A stretch of DNA of 8,176 nucleotides from Gammaproteobacteria bacterium (GTDB lineage Bacteria > Pseudomonadota > Gammaproteobacteria > Eutrophobiales > Eutrophobiaceae), in contig JAENIZ010000048.1 of the NCBI GenBank assembly GCA_016844485.1, forward strand, positions 1-8,176, written 5' to 3'. The position numbers and the translations under genes were made by a program. This document shows, piece by piece, positions 1 through 6,147 of the stretch (position 1 is the first letter of the stretch; the number at the start of each line of letters is the position of its first letter). A model generated the notes under the pieces. It worked only from the letters and a program-made list of their open reading frames with translations, did not search any database and was not told where the DNA came from.

Positions 1-67
1 CACAATTCGGCAAGGCACACGGAGGGGAAAATAAATAACTTCTCTTTCTCTTTTGTGTTTAATGAGC

Positions 68-334
68 CTACATTCTGTTATAGAGATATGTACAAAATCT
101 CTCTACAAATATTAGAAACGTGCCCAATGTTGAAAACATCCAAAACAACCATTTATTCCATTCCTCAGGAGAAGTATTTCCTTCCATTGTGACAATAGAC
201 GATCCCCAACCAAGTCTTCCTACGCCTGCGATAAGGAGTAATGATGTACCAATAACTGCCGTAATAAGTCTATTTTTAACAGTCATAAAATACGGATATT
301 TGTTGATAATTGTTTTTGCCACGATCCAAGCCAT
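68..334 (-). CDS. Small two-helix membrane protein, unknown family
   Basis: I do not recognise this 88-residue protein. It starts at the ATG at 332-334, preceded by a good Shine-Dalgarno sequence (GAGG, four bases upstream), which is the main reason to prefer it over the overlapping plus-strand frame. It ends with TAG. Two hydrophobic segments lie at about residues 22-38 and 62-78. Between them is a short polar loop (EGNTSPEEWNKW) containing Gly, Trp and acidic residues, and a Glu-Arg pair (VERF) closes the second helix. That pattern fits a small inner-membrane protein with two spans. A weak promoter-like pair on this strand (TTGTTC, 17 bases, TAATAG, at 351-379) lies just upstream, so it may be transcribed separately from yajL, whose stop is 89 bases away. 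The stretch is clearly more AT-rich than the rest of the window, which could mean recent acquisition. Function unknown; that it is a real gene is likely but not certain. Confidence 0.6.
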   Translation of the reverse strand: MAWIVAKTIINKYPYFMTVKNRLITAVIGTSLLLIAGVGRLGWGSSIVTMEGNTSPEEWNKWLFWMFSTLGTFLIFVERFCTYLYNRM

Positions 335-423
335 AATACCTCAGCAAAAACTATTATTGCTGTTACAAAATAAGAACAAAATACGTTAATCATTTTTAAT
401 ACTGAAATTACGTTAGAGTTATT

Positions 424-975
424 TTATGGCCTAACTAAGGCTGTTTCGACTTCGATGCGCTTTTCCTTTCCAACCAATGTTTCGATCAGTTCCAGTGCGA
501 AATCCATGGCGGTGCCGGGGCCGCGCGAGGTGATCACATTACCGTCTTTGACGACGGGTTCATTACTGATTTCAGTATTCGGTAAATCCATTGTATCGAG
601 GAAGCCGGGATAGCCTGTTGCTTTCTTGCCATCCAGTATGCCGGCGTTGGCGAATACTTTGGGTGCGGCGCAGATGGCGGCAGTGTATTTTTTACTATTG
701 GCCATTTTCCTGAGAAGTGCCTTGATGCGTGGATCGTTATCGAGATGATCGGCGCCAGGGAGTCCGCCCGGCAGGACGACCATGTCGTATTCCTGTTTTA
801 ATGCAGTATCGAGGTCGGTATCGGGAACAAGTTTGACGCCGCGGCTTGCAATGACGGGTTGTTTATCCAGCCCTGCCGTCGTAACCTCGATCTTCGCGCG
901 GCGCAGAAGATCAATGATGGTAACGGCCTCCAGTTCCTCACAGCCCTGCGCTAAGGGTACAAGTACTTTGGCCAT
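424..975 (-). CDS. yajL: DJ-1/PfpI family protein, YajL-like
   Basis: The 183-residue protein matches the YajL/DJ-1 family over its full length. Visible landmarks are the N-terminal GCEELEAVT segment with the conserved Glu16, the EYDMVVLPGG strand-turn (about 62-71), the nucleophile elbow AAICAAP with the reactive Cys102, and a SRGPGTAMDFAL motif near the C-terminus. Family members are cytoplasmic. E. coli YajL is described as an oxidative-stress chaperone; deglycase activity on glycated proteins has been reported for the family but is debated. The old name thiJ reflects a thiamine link that was not upheld. The start is the ATG at 973-975, with only a weak Shine-Dalgarno match. It lies 18 bases after the ctpA stop in the same direction, so the two are probably co-transcribed. 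Length and motifs are normal, with nothing missing. Confidence 0.9.
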   Translation of the reverse strand: MAKVLVPLAQGCEELEAVTIIDLLRRAKIEVTTAGLDKQPVIASRGVKLVPDTDLDTALKQEYDMVVLPGGLPGADHLDNDPRIKALLRKMANSKKYTAAICAAPKVFANAGILDGKKATGYPGFLDTMDLPNTEISNEPVVKDGNVITSRGPGTAMDFALELIETLVGKEKRIEVETALVRP

Positions 976-993
976 GATAGTTTACCTAGTTTT

Positions 994-2349
994 TCAACCT
1001 GCGCCCTTTTTCAGTATTGCCAGACCTTTTAATACATTCAACGCTTGGTAAAGTTCGTAATCTGAGGTGGACAGGGCCACTTTATTCTCTGCATCCTCCA
1101 CTTCTTGCAGTTCCGGATCGCCCGTTGTAACAGGTTCATCCGTGACGGGTTCATCAGTCACCTGGCCGTTCTCCAGATGACCGCTCAGATGGGCTTCCTT
1201 GATGATGGTGTCATCTTCAGTATCAGCCTTGGCAACGGTTACCTTGTCAATGACGATATCCGGGGTGATGCCTGAGGCCTGAATGGATCGTCCATTAGGT
1301 GTGTAATAACGCGCCGTGGTCAGTTTGACCGCGGCTTCATTGGTCATGGGCAGGATCGTCTGGACCGATCCTTTACCAAAGGTCTTCTCACCCATAATGA
1401 CCGCTCGTTGATGATCCTGTAAGGCGCCCGCAACGATCTCCGATGCCGATGCTGAACCGCTATTTACCAGTACGACGATGGGACCATTATCGAAAACATC
1501 AACGGGTTTCGCATTAAATTTTAATTGGGAATCCTTGACACGCCCTTCGGTATAAACAATTAACCCTTTGTCCAGAAACAGATCAGAGACGTCCACTGCA
1601 GCACTCAGTACGCCACCCGGATTATTGCGCAGATCAAGGATGATGCCCTTCAGATCATTATTATTTTCCTGTTTCAGTTTATCCAGTTCCTTGTTCAGGT
1701 CTTCAGCGGTGTGGGCCTGGAAGTGTGATATACGCAGATAACCGTAACCCGGTTCCAGGGTATTCGACCGGACACTTACCACCTTGATGACATCACGCGT
1801 GATTGTGAACTTGAGTGGTTTATTTTCGCCGTCGCGCACCACAGTCAGCGTTATATCCGTGCCCGGTTTGCCGCGCATGAGTTTAACGGCGTCATCCAGG
1901 GACATGCCTTTAACCGGGGTTTCATCCAGGCGAATAATAAGATCACCCGCCTTGATGCCGGCGCGTTGTGCAGGTGTATCGTCGATAGGCGAGATGACTT
2001 TGACAAAGCCGTCTTCAAGGCCAACCTCGATTCCGAGACCGCCAAACTCGCCTGTGGTTCCTTCCTGCAGGTCCTTGTAGGAGTCTTTATCAAGATAGGC
2101 GGAATGAGGATCAAGTCCGGCCAGCATGCCGCGAATTGCATCTTCCAGCAGCTTTCGATCTTCGACGGGTTCTACATAATCATTCTTGATCTTGGAAAAT
2201 ACCTCAGTGAATGTACGGAGTTCATCCAGCGGCAGCCCTTCAGTACTGGTAGTTTCAAGGGTATTGGCCTCATTCTGGCCGATGGCGATTTGCAGCCCGA
2301 GGCCGAGCAGCAACAATAAAATGAAAAAATATCGAACAAAACTATTCAT
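994..2349 (-). CDS. ctpA: Carboxy-terminal processing protease, S41 family (CtpA/CtpB type)
   Basis: This 451-residue protein is a periplasmic serine protease of family S41. Residues 1-24 form a signal peptide or N-terminal anchor (short basic start, then FFILLLLLGLGL). A PDZ domain spans about 98-185, beginning with the GGLGIEVG loop. The protease core covers about 190-365. The Ser-Lys dyad is visible as Ser301 in NSGSASASEI and Lys326 in GEKTFGKGSVQ, with Gln330 at the expected accessory position. RNNPGG (241-246) is the usual oxyanion-region motif, so the enzyme looks active. The ATG at 2347-2349 has a GGAG ribosome binding site six bases upstream. The C-terminal tail (about 370-451) is acidic and carries a small VTDEP duplication. 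Relatives trim or degrade envelope proteins, and in gammaproteobacteria this gene commonly sits beside envC and gpmI, as here. Precise substrates cannot be read from the sequence. Confidence 0.93.
   Translation of the reverse strand: MNSFVRYFFILLLLLGLGLQIAIGQNEANTLETTSTEGLPLDELRTFTEVFSKIKNDYVEPVEDRKLLEDAIRGMLAGLDPHSAYLDKDSYKDLQEGTTGEFGGLGIEVGLEDGFVKVISPIDDTPAQRAGIKAGDLIIRLDETPVKGMSLDDAVKLMRGKPGTDITLTVVRDGENKPLKFTITRDVIKVVSVRSNTLEPGYGYLRISHFQAHTAEDLNKELDKLKQENNNDLKGIILDLRNNPGGVLSAAVDVSDLFLDKGLIVYTEGRVKDSQLKFNAKPVDVFDNGPIVVLVNSGSASASEIVAGALQDHQRAVIMGEKTFGKGSVQTILPMTNEAAVKLTTARYYTPNGRSIQASGITPDIVIDKVTVAKADTEDDTIIKEAHLSGHLENGQVTDEPVTDEPVTTGDPELQEVEDAENKVALSTSDYELYQALNVLKGLAILKKGAG
1126..1161 (-). 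repeat. VTDEP tandem repeat in CtpA tail
   Basis: Residues 397-408 of CtpA read VTDEP, VTDEP, then VT: a five-residue unit repeated in tandem within the acidic, probably disordered C-terminal tail. The two DNA copies differ at several third positions, so this is not a very recent duplication. It lies outside the protease core and should not affect catalysis. Confidence 0.6.
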
Positions 2350-2359
2350 GGTTTACTCC
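2347..2359 (-). promoter_or_regulatory. ctpA ribosome binding site and start
   Basis: On the minus strand GGAG (2356-2359) lies six bases before the ATG at 2347-2349. This is one of the clearest Shine-Dalgarno sites in the window and fixes the ctpA start. Confidence 0.75.
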
Positions 2360-2383
2360 ATTTATACACATGTGGACTATGCG

Positions 2384-2417
2384 ACAGAAGCGTTACAGTT
2401 ACAGAAGCGTTACAGTT
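2384..2417. repeat. Perfect 17-base tandem repeat upstream of ctpA
   Basis: The unit acagaagcgttacagtt occurs twice back to back (2384-2400 and 2401-2417) with no mismatch. Each unit itself holds two copies of ACAG. The pair sits 35-68 bases upstream of the ctpA ATG, where a promoter or operator would be expected. It could be a paired binding site for a regulator or a recent slippage duplication; the sequence alone cannot decide. Confidence 0.85.
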
Positions 2418-2471
2418 GATGATTAATCCTTCCACTGGTACTTAGTTATCTTTACCGGCTAAACGTTCATT

Positions 2472-2509
2472 AACAGGTTGCTGAAAACATCTGTTTTTAG
2501 CAACCTGTT
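2472..2509. repeat. Long palindrome (17-bp stem, 4-base loop) between envC and ctpA
   Basis: AACAGGTTGCT (2472-2482) pairs with AGCAACCTGTT (2499-2509), and the pairing continues inward through GAAAAC/GTTTTT with one G-T wobble. The result is a 17-bp stem with the loop ATCT (2489-2492). On the minus strand the hairpin is followed by AATGAACG, with no run of T, so it is not a textbook intrinsic terminator for envC. On the plus strand only TTTC follows. It may still slow or stop transcription, stabilise the envC 3' end, or be one copy of a dispersed palindromic repeat. Confidence 0.8.
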
Positions 2510-2606
2510 TCGGTACACGGATGTAGCAGCGTTGTTCATGCGCATTAAATATATGGCAAGCATACAGGCGGCAGACGTGCAGTGACAAGTTCAGTCTGCT
2601 TGAGGC

Positions 2607-3398
2607 CTAATTTTTACACCACAGGGCAGGATTCAAAGGCTCACCGCGGTGACGGATCTCAAAATATACGCCGGGTTCCTTCTGCCCGCCGCTGTCTCCG
2701 ACATAGGCTATTATTTCCCCCGCCAGTACCCAGTCTCCCGGTTTTTTTAACAGGTTCTGATTGTAGCCATAGAGACTCATATAATCATCGCCGTGGTCAA
2801 GGATGATGAGCAGTCCCATATTGCGAAACCAGTCTGCAAATATCACCTTGCCGGTATGAACTGCACGCACCTCATTGCCGGGTTCGCCGCTAATCTTCAC
2901 GCCCTGCCATTTCAGGGCGGCCCCTCGGCGTATACTGCCAAAGCTGTTAAGAAGTTTACCTTTTATTGGCCAGTTAAGTTTACCCTGGAGTGTATTGAAA
3001 GGCGGGATATCTTCAAAAAAGACAATACTATCTTCACGTTTATCGAGTTCCTGTAGCAATGAAGCCAATTCCTGTTCGTGTTCCTGAAGTGACTTTAATT
3101 GCAGACCCTGTTCTGTGATGTAGTCCTGCAGGCGCACCAGAATTGCACTGCGGGATTCCCGGTAGGCCCTGATTTCTTCGCTCCTGGCGAGCTGGTGTAC
3201 TTTAAGTTCCTCGAGGGCGTCAGTTTCAGTCTGAATGGCTTCACGCAGTTGACTGATCAGATCTACTTTACTGCTGATGGAATAGATAGAAGAGGTGCGT
3301 GCGCGATTGTAATAATCGTAATAAGCGAGCACGCGGCCTACAAGGGCCGGATCTTCCTGGTTCAGCAGCAATTTCAGATAATCACTCCGGCCGGTCAT
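2607..3398 (-). CDS. EnvC C-terminal fragment: coiled coil and degenerate LytM domain
   Basis: This covers the 263 residues of envC after the amber codon, from the first downstream ATG (3396-3398). It begins with the conserved MTGRSDYLKLLL segment, continues as coiled coil to about residue 122, and ends in a LytM/peptidase M23 fold (about 140-263: INGKLLNSFG-like WPIKGKLLNSFG, then DHGDDYMSLYGYNQNLLKKPGD and VYFEIRHRGEPLNPALW). The zinc ligands of active M23 enzymes are absent: the HxxxD position reads WQGVKI and the HxH position reads VYFEI. That is normal for EnvC, which activates amidases rather than cutting peptidoglycan. The ATG has no convincing Shine-Dalgarno sequence, and a protein started here would have no signal peptide, so export and function are doubtful unless the stop is read through or is an error. 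Confidence 0.75.
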   Translation of the reverse strand: MTGRSDYLKLLLNQEDPALVGRVLAYYDYYNRARTSSIYSISSKVDLISQLREAIQTETDALEELKVHQLARSEEIRAYRESRSAILVRLQDYITEQGLQLKSLQEHEQELASLLQELDKREDSIVFFEDIPPFNTLQGKLNWPIKGKLLNSFGSIRRGAALKWQGVKISGEPGNEVRAVHTGKVIFADWFRNMGLLIILDHGDDYMSLYGYNQNLLKKPGDWVLAGEIIAYVGDSGGQKEPGVYFEIRHRGEPLNPALWCKN

Positions 3399-3434
3399 GT
3401 AGGCGGCCCGGATCTGTCCGGCCAGTTGCTGGCG

Positions 3435-3437
3435 CTA
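3435..3437 (-). other. In-frame TAG codon interrupting envC
   Basis: The plus-strand CTA here is TAG on the coding strand, flanked by ACC upstream and CGC downstream. The envC, gpsA and small membrane protein frames all end with TAG, so the organism appears to use it as an ordinary stop and wholesale amber reassignment is unlikely. Confidence 0.85.
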
Positions 3438-3833
3438 GGTCTCCAGCACTTTTTCCTGGCGGGCTATGGCATTATTCAATTCATCCAGTTTTATATATTT
3501 CAAAACGATCTGTTCTTCAAGCCCCTTCAGTTTTAACGCCTCTTTTCCGGCTGCAATCTCGTTTTTGCGTAACTGATCCTGCAATTTATCAGACTCGTCG
3601 CGGGCCGCATCCAGGCCGGTTTGCACGTCCTTTATCTGACTTCGTACAGATTCAAGTTCAGCGGCCTTGTCTTCAAGGGCAGGTTTATCCCCGGCGCAGG
3701 CAGCACCGGCGGCGAACAGAAATACGAGGCGGGACGTAAACCAGAAGAGGGGTACGATTTTATTCAAGCGATTCAGATTACTTCGCAACAATGGCCTGTG
3801 CGGGTTCTTTAGCCAGCTTGAGCAACGGTTCAC
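3435..3833 (-). CDS. EnvC N-terminal fragment: signal peptide and coiled coil
   Basis: This is the portion of envC before the amber codon. A hydrophobic segment (IVPLFWFTSRLVFLFAAGAACAG) followed by DKPALED looks like a cleavable signal peptide. After it comes a charged heptad-patterned helix (about residues 50-130) that would form the first arm of the EnvC coiled coil. No ATG is available. The longest reading begins at GTG 3833, inside the end of gpmI, giving 132 residues with an oddly long n-region. TTG at 3788 (overlapping gpmI by 11 bases, with a weak AGG six bases upstream) or TTG at 3767 (10 bases after the gpmI stop) would give a more ordinary signal peptide. I favour one of the two TTG starts. 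Alone, this fragment lacks the LytM activator domain and should be non-functional. Confidence 0.65.
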   Translation of the reverse strand: MNRCSSWLKNPHRPLLRSNLNRLNKIVPLFWFTSRLVFLFAAGAACAGDKPALEDKAAELESVRSQIKDVQTGLDAARDESDKLQDQLRKNEIAAGKEALKLKGLEEQIVLKYIKLDELNNAIARQEKVLET

Positions 3834-5367
3834 CGGTCATTTCTGCCGGCATATCCAGACCCATGAGATATAGCATTGTCGGCGCGATATCGGAAAGGAC
3901 ACCGCCGTCAGGGTTGAATTTGGCAGGACGGCCGACATAGATCATCGGCACCGGGTTGCATGTATGTGCCGTGTGTGCCTGCGATTTGATCTTTTCCGTG
4001 GTGTAGGCGCGCAATTGTTCCGCATTGCCATGATCCGCCGTAATAATAATTTCTTCACCGGTTTTACCGGCGGCTTCTATGACCCTGCCCAGACATTTGT
4101 CAATCACCTGAATTGCCTTGATGGTCGCCTGAAAATTGCCGGAATGTCCGACCATGTCTGCATTGGCATAATTACATATGATTGCATCATATTTACGGCT
4201 TGCAATGGCCTCAACCAGCTTATCGGTAATCTCCTGGGCGCTCATCTCAGGCTTCTGGTCGTAAGTTGAGACATGTGGTGAGGGCACCAGGATACGATCT
4301 TCCCCCTTGAATACCTGTTCCTCGCCGCCATTGAAGAAAAATGTGACGTGTGCATATTTTTCCGTCTCGGCAATACGCAATTGGCGCAATCCCAGTTTTG
4401 CAATGTATTCACCAAATACGTTTTCCAGATGTTCCGGAGGAAACGCCACCGGGAATTCGTAATTGGCCTTATATTCGGTAAGACTGATAAAGGCCCCGAG
4501 TTTGGGAATGCGTTCCCGTGGAAAACTCCTGAAATCAGATTTGGTAAACGCACGCGCCAGTTGTCTGGCACGGTCTGCGCGGTAATTGGCAAAAACGATG
4601 ACATCACCGTCCTGTACCTGGATCGGAGGCTCACCTGCACGGGTGATGGCCGTTGGTTTTACAAACTCATCTGTTTCACCGCGCGCATACGCCATATCGA
4701 CGGCAATAAAGACATCATCTGATCGAAAATCTGCCTTGCCCTGACTGATCAGGTCGTAGGCAGCCTGGGTCCTGTCCCAGCGTTTATTGCGGTCCATGGC
4801 ATAGTATCTTCCGATGATGCTGGCAAACTTGCCCTTGCCCAGTTTCTTCATTTTTAAATGTGTCTCGTGGATGTATGCTTCTGCGCTTTTTGGGGGTGTA
4901 TCACGGCCATCCAGAAAGGCGTGCAGGAAGATATTGTCCACGCGGCATTGGTCTGCCAGTTCCATCAGTGAAAAAATATGATCCTGATGGCTGTGTACCC
5001 CGCCCGGTGACAGCAGCCCTAATATATGCACGGCCTTATTTGTAGCCGCAGCCTTTTTGAAGGCCTTGATGAGGGCCGCATTCTTGAAAAATGAGCCGTC
5101 TTCGATGGCGCGGGTAATGCGGGAGAATTCCTGATCGACAATACGTCCGGAGCCGATATTCATGTGGCCAACTTCAGAATTTCCCATCTGTTGTGCAGGC
5201 AATCCGACATCTATCCCGGAGGCCTGAAGGAGCGTGTGTGGACAGTCCCGCCATAACCGTTCCCAGACGGGCTTGTTGGCGCTGTGAATGGCGTTATAGA
5301 CGGTATTTTCTGAATATCCCCAGCCGTCGAGGATGATCAGGACGATGGGTTTGATTGCTGGTCGCAT
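3778..5367 (-). CDS. gpmI: 2,3-bisphosphoglycerate-independent phosphoglycerate mutase
   Basis: GpmI interconverts 3-phosphoglycerate and 2-phosphoglycerate in glycolysis and gluconeogenesis, using two Mn ions and a phosphoserine intermediate. It is cytoplasmic. The 529-residue length is typical, being slightly longer than the roughly 510 usual for the family. Catalytic features are all present: Asp14 in ILDGWG, the phosphorylated Ser64 in QMGNSEVGHMNIGSG, and the substrate-binding segments SPGGVHSH (His125) and FLDGRD (153-156) with NYRADRAR (261-268). The metal ligands are Asp404 and His408 in NADMVGH, Asp445-His446 in TADHGN, and His468 in AHTCNPVP. The ATG at 5365-5367 matches family N-termini, though no Shine-Dalgarno sequence precedes it (the upstream bases are TAATAATGTGTAA). 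envC follows with overlap or a gap of a few bases. The upstream gene is divergent, so this is the first gene of its operon. Confidence 0.96.
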   Translation of the reverse strand: MRPAIKPIVLIILDGWGYSENTVYNAIHSANKPVWERLWRDCPHTLLQASGIDVGLPAQQMGNSEVGHMNIGSGRIVDQEFSRITRAIEDGSFFKNAALIKAFKKAAATNKAVHILGLLSPGGVHSHQDHIFSLMELADQCRVDNIFLHAFLDGRDTPPKSAEAYIHETHLKMKKLGKGKFASIIGRYYAMDRNKRWDRTQAAYDLISQGKADFRSDDVFIAVDMAYARGETDEFVKPTAITRAGEPPIQVQDGDVIVFANYRADRARQLARAFTKSDFRSFPRERIPKLGAFISLTEYKANYEFPVAFPPEHLENVFGEYIAKLGLRQLRIAETEKYAHVTFFFNGGEEQVFKGEDRILVPSPHVSTYDQKPEMSAQEITDKLVEAIASRKYDAIICNYANADMVGHSGNFQATIKAIQVIDKCLGRVIEAAGKTGEEIIITADHGNAEQLRAYTTEKIKSQAHTAHTCNPVPMIYVGRPAKFNPDGGVLSDIAPTMLYLMGLDMPAEMTGEPLLKLAKEPAQAIVAK

Positions 5368-5685
5368 TTACACATTATTAAGGCATTGAAAGACCATGTC
5401 GATATTGGGGATTGGCAGTCAAGTAATATGCCTGGTGCCGGGAACCTGTATTTTGCCCGGAGTTTATAACCTGCTGAAAATTTCAACATAGTGGCAGGAG
5501 ATATTGAGCCCCATTAACTCTAGGTCGGGCGTAGTTTAGCATGAAATAAGTATTGGCCTATATTGATTGCCGGGCCTCAGTAACATATCCCGGATATTTT
5601 TCATCTGCCGGATATTCACGTATCATTCTCGGCTCATTTACAGTGCCATTGCCGGTCGGGGCAGAATAAAACGATATACTCAACT
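5368..5685. other. Divergent intergenic region between gpmI and the rhodanese gene
   Basis: These 318 bases separate two divergent genes and should hold promoters for both. I find no convincing coding frame. The plus-strand side has a TATACT box (5675-5680) just before the rhodanese start. The gpmI side has only a loose TGCTAAACT extended -10 match on the minus strand near 5534-5542, without a good -35. A nine-base motif CCGGATATT occurs twice, 18 bases apart (5590-5598 and 5608-5616). No terminator or strong hairpin is visible. Confidence 0.5.
5675..5680 (+). promoter_or_regulatory. Candidate -10 box (TATACT) for the rhodanese-secB transcript
   Basis: TATACT differs from TATAAT at one base and ends five bases before the rhodanese ATG. 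A poor -35 candidate, TTGCCG (5649-5654), lies 20 bases upstream, longer than the ideal spacing. If this box is used, transcription would begin at or within a base or two of the ATG. Confidence 0.35.
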
Positions 5686-6132
5686 ATGGAACATTTCCCT
5701 GAATTTGTCGTAAACCATCTGTTTCTGTTTTCACTGCTTGTTGCAATTTCCAGTCTGCTGATCTGGAACCTGTTTGGTAATACCATGAGCGGGATATCAG
5801 AGGTCATCCCGATGGAGGCCACTCGTCTGATCAATCATGAGAATGCAATCGTGCTTGATCTGCGCAGTGAAAATAATTTCAAGGATGGCCATATTTTAAA
5901 TGCCATAAACATTCCTTCCGAAAAATTACCGGAACGGCAGAATGAAATAAAGAAATACAAGGAACGCCCGGTAATTTTATCTTGTAATAACGGTGCAGAA
6001 TCTGCGCAGGCTTCACGTATCCTGAAACACAATGGTTTTGAAAAGCTCTATTGCCTGAAGGGGGGACTACAGGCCTGGCGCAATGCAAGCTTGCCGCTGA
6101 CGCGAGAACATCCTGCCGAACAGACATCTTAA
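5686..6132 (+). CDS. yibN: Membrane-anchored rhodanese-domain protein, YibN-like
   Basis: This 148-residue protein has one N-terminal membrane segment (about residues 9-30, HLFLFSLLVAISSLLIWNLF) followed by a single rhodanese domain. EATRLINHENAIVLDLR (44-60) and the DGHILNAINIP loop (67-77) are standard, and the active-site loop ILSCNNGAESAQ carries Cys100. The usual Arg or Lys of a sulfurtransferase CxxGxR loop is replaced by acidic and small residues, so the preferred substrate is unclear. It aligns well with E. coli YibN in both layout and sequence. The membrane segment supports the ATG at 5686, although no Shine-Dalgarno sequence precedes it. secB follows after 15 bases, almost certainly in one operon. 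In E. coli yibN is followed by grxC and then secB. The sequence supports a membrane-bound rhodanese domain facing the cytoplasm, but not a precise role. Confidence 0.88.
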   Translation: MEHFPEFVVNHLFLFSLLVAISSLLIWNLFGNTMSGISEVIPMEATRLINHENAIVLDLRSENNFKDGHILNAINIPSEKLPERQNEIKKYKERPVILSCNNGAESAQASRILKHNGFEKLYCLKGGLQAWRNASLPLTREHPAEQTS

Positions 6133-6135
6133 TCC

Positions 6136-6147
6136 GGAAGAAAGCCA
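6136..6147 (+). promoter_or_regulatory. secB ribosome binding site
   Basis: GGAAG (6136-6140), within a purine-rich GGAAGAAAG stretch, lies seven bases before the secB ATG, between the rhodanese stop and secB. It supports separate efficient initiation on the shared transcript. Confidence 0.6.

Larger units (their letters stand above)
2607..3833 (-). pseudogene. envC: envC interrupted by an in-frame amber codon
   Basis: Read as one frame, this is the EnvC murein hydrolase activator: signal peptide, long coiled coil, then a C-terminal degenerate LytM domain. EnvC acts in the periplasm, is recruited by FtsEX at the division site, and switches on the amidases AmiA and AmiB to split septal peptidoglycan. 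The frame is broken only by TAG at 3435-3437, between EKVLET and RQQLAGQIRAAYM. Homology continues unbroken in the same frame on both sides, without insertion or frameshift. In family proteins this position lies in a Gln-rich helix, so CAG to TAG is the simplest change. Without the stop the protein would be about 386-408 residues depending on the start, close to E. coli EnvC (419). It follows gpmI directly, the usual arrangement. It is either a true nonsense mutation or a base-call error. Confidence 0.8.

Noticed and set aside
120..389. Plus-strand open frame of 89 codons with a hydrophobic stretch
   Set aside because: It lies opposite the small membrane protein, whose hydrophobic codons produce hydrophobic residues on the other strand. 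It has no ribosome binding site, while the minus-strand frame has a good one.
2571..2599. GCAGAC...GTCTGC inverted repeat just after the envC stop
   Set aside because: A 6-bp stem with a 17-base loop and no T run; not enough to call a terminator.
3435..3437. Amber codon as evidence of pyrrolysine use or genome-wide TAG recoding
   Set aside because: Other genes here end in TAG, EnvC is not a pyrrolysine protein, and the following bases do not match known readthrough contexts.
3099..3536. Plus-strand open frame of 145 codons antisense to envC
   Set aside because: It is opposite conserved envC coding sequence in the low-stop antisense frame, shows no recognisable motif, and has no ribosome binding site.
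5438..5460. CCGGG...CCCGG inverted repeat in the gpmI upstream region
   Set aside because: Only a 5-bp stem with a 13-base loop and no T run; too weak to call a terminator or operator.
5590..5616. Direct repeat CCGGATATT, two copies 18 bases apart
   Set aside because: Could be a regulator site, but nine bases in two copies is weak evidence, and there is no match to a motif I know.
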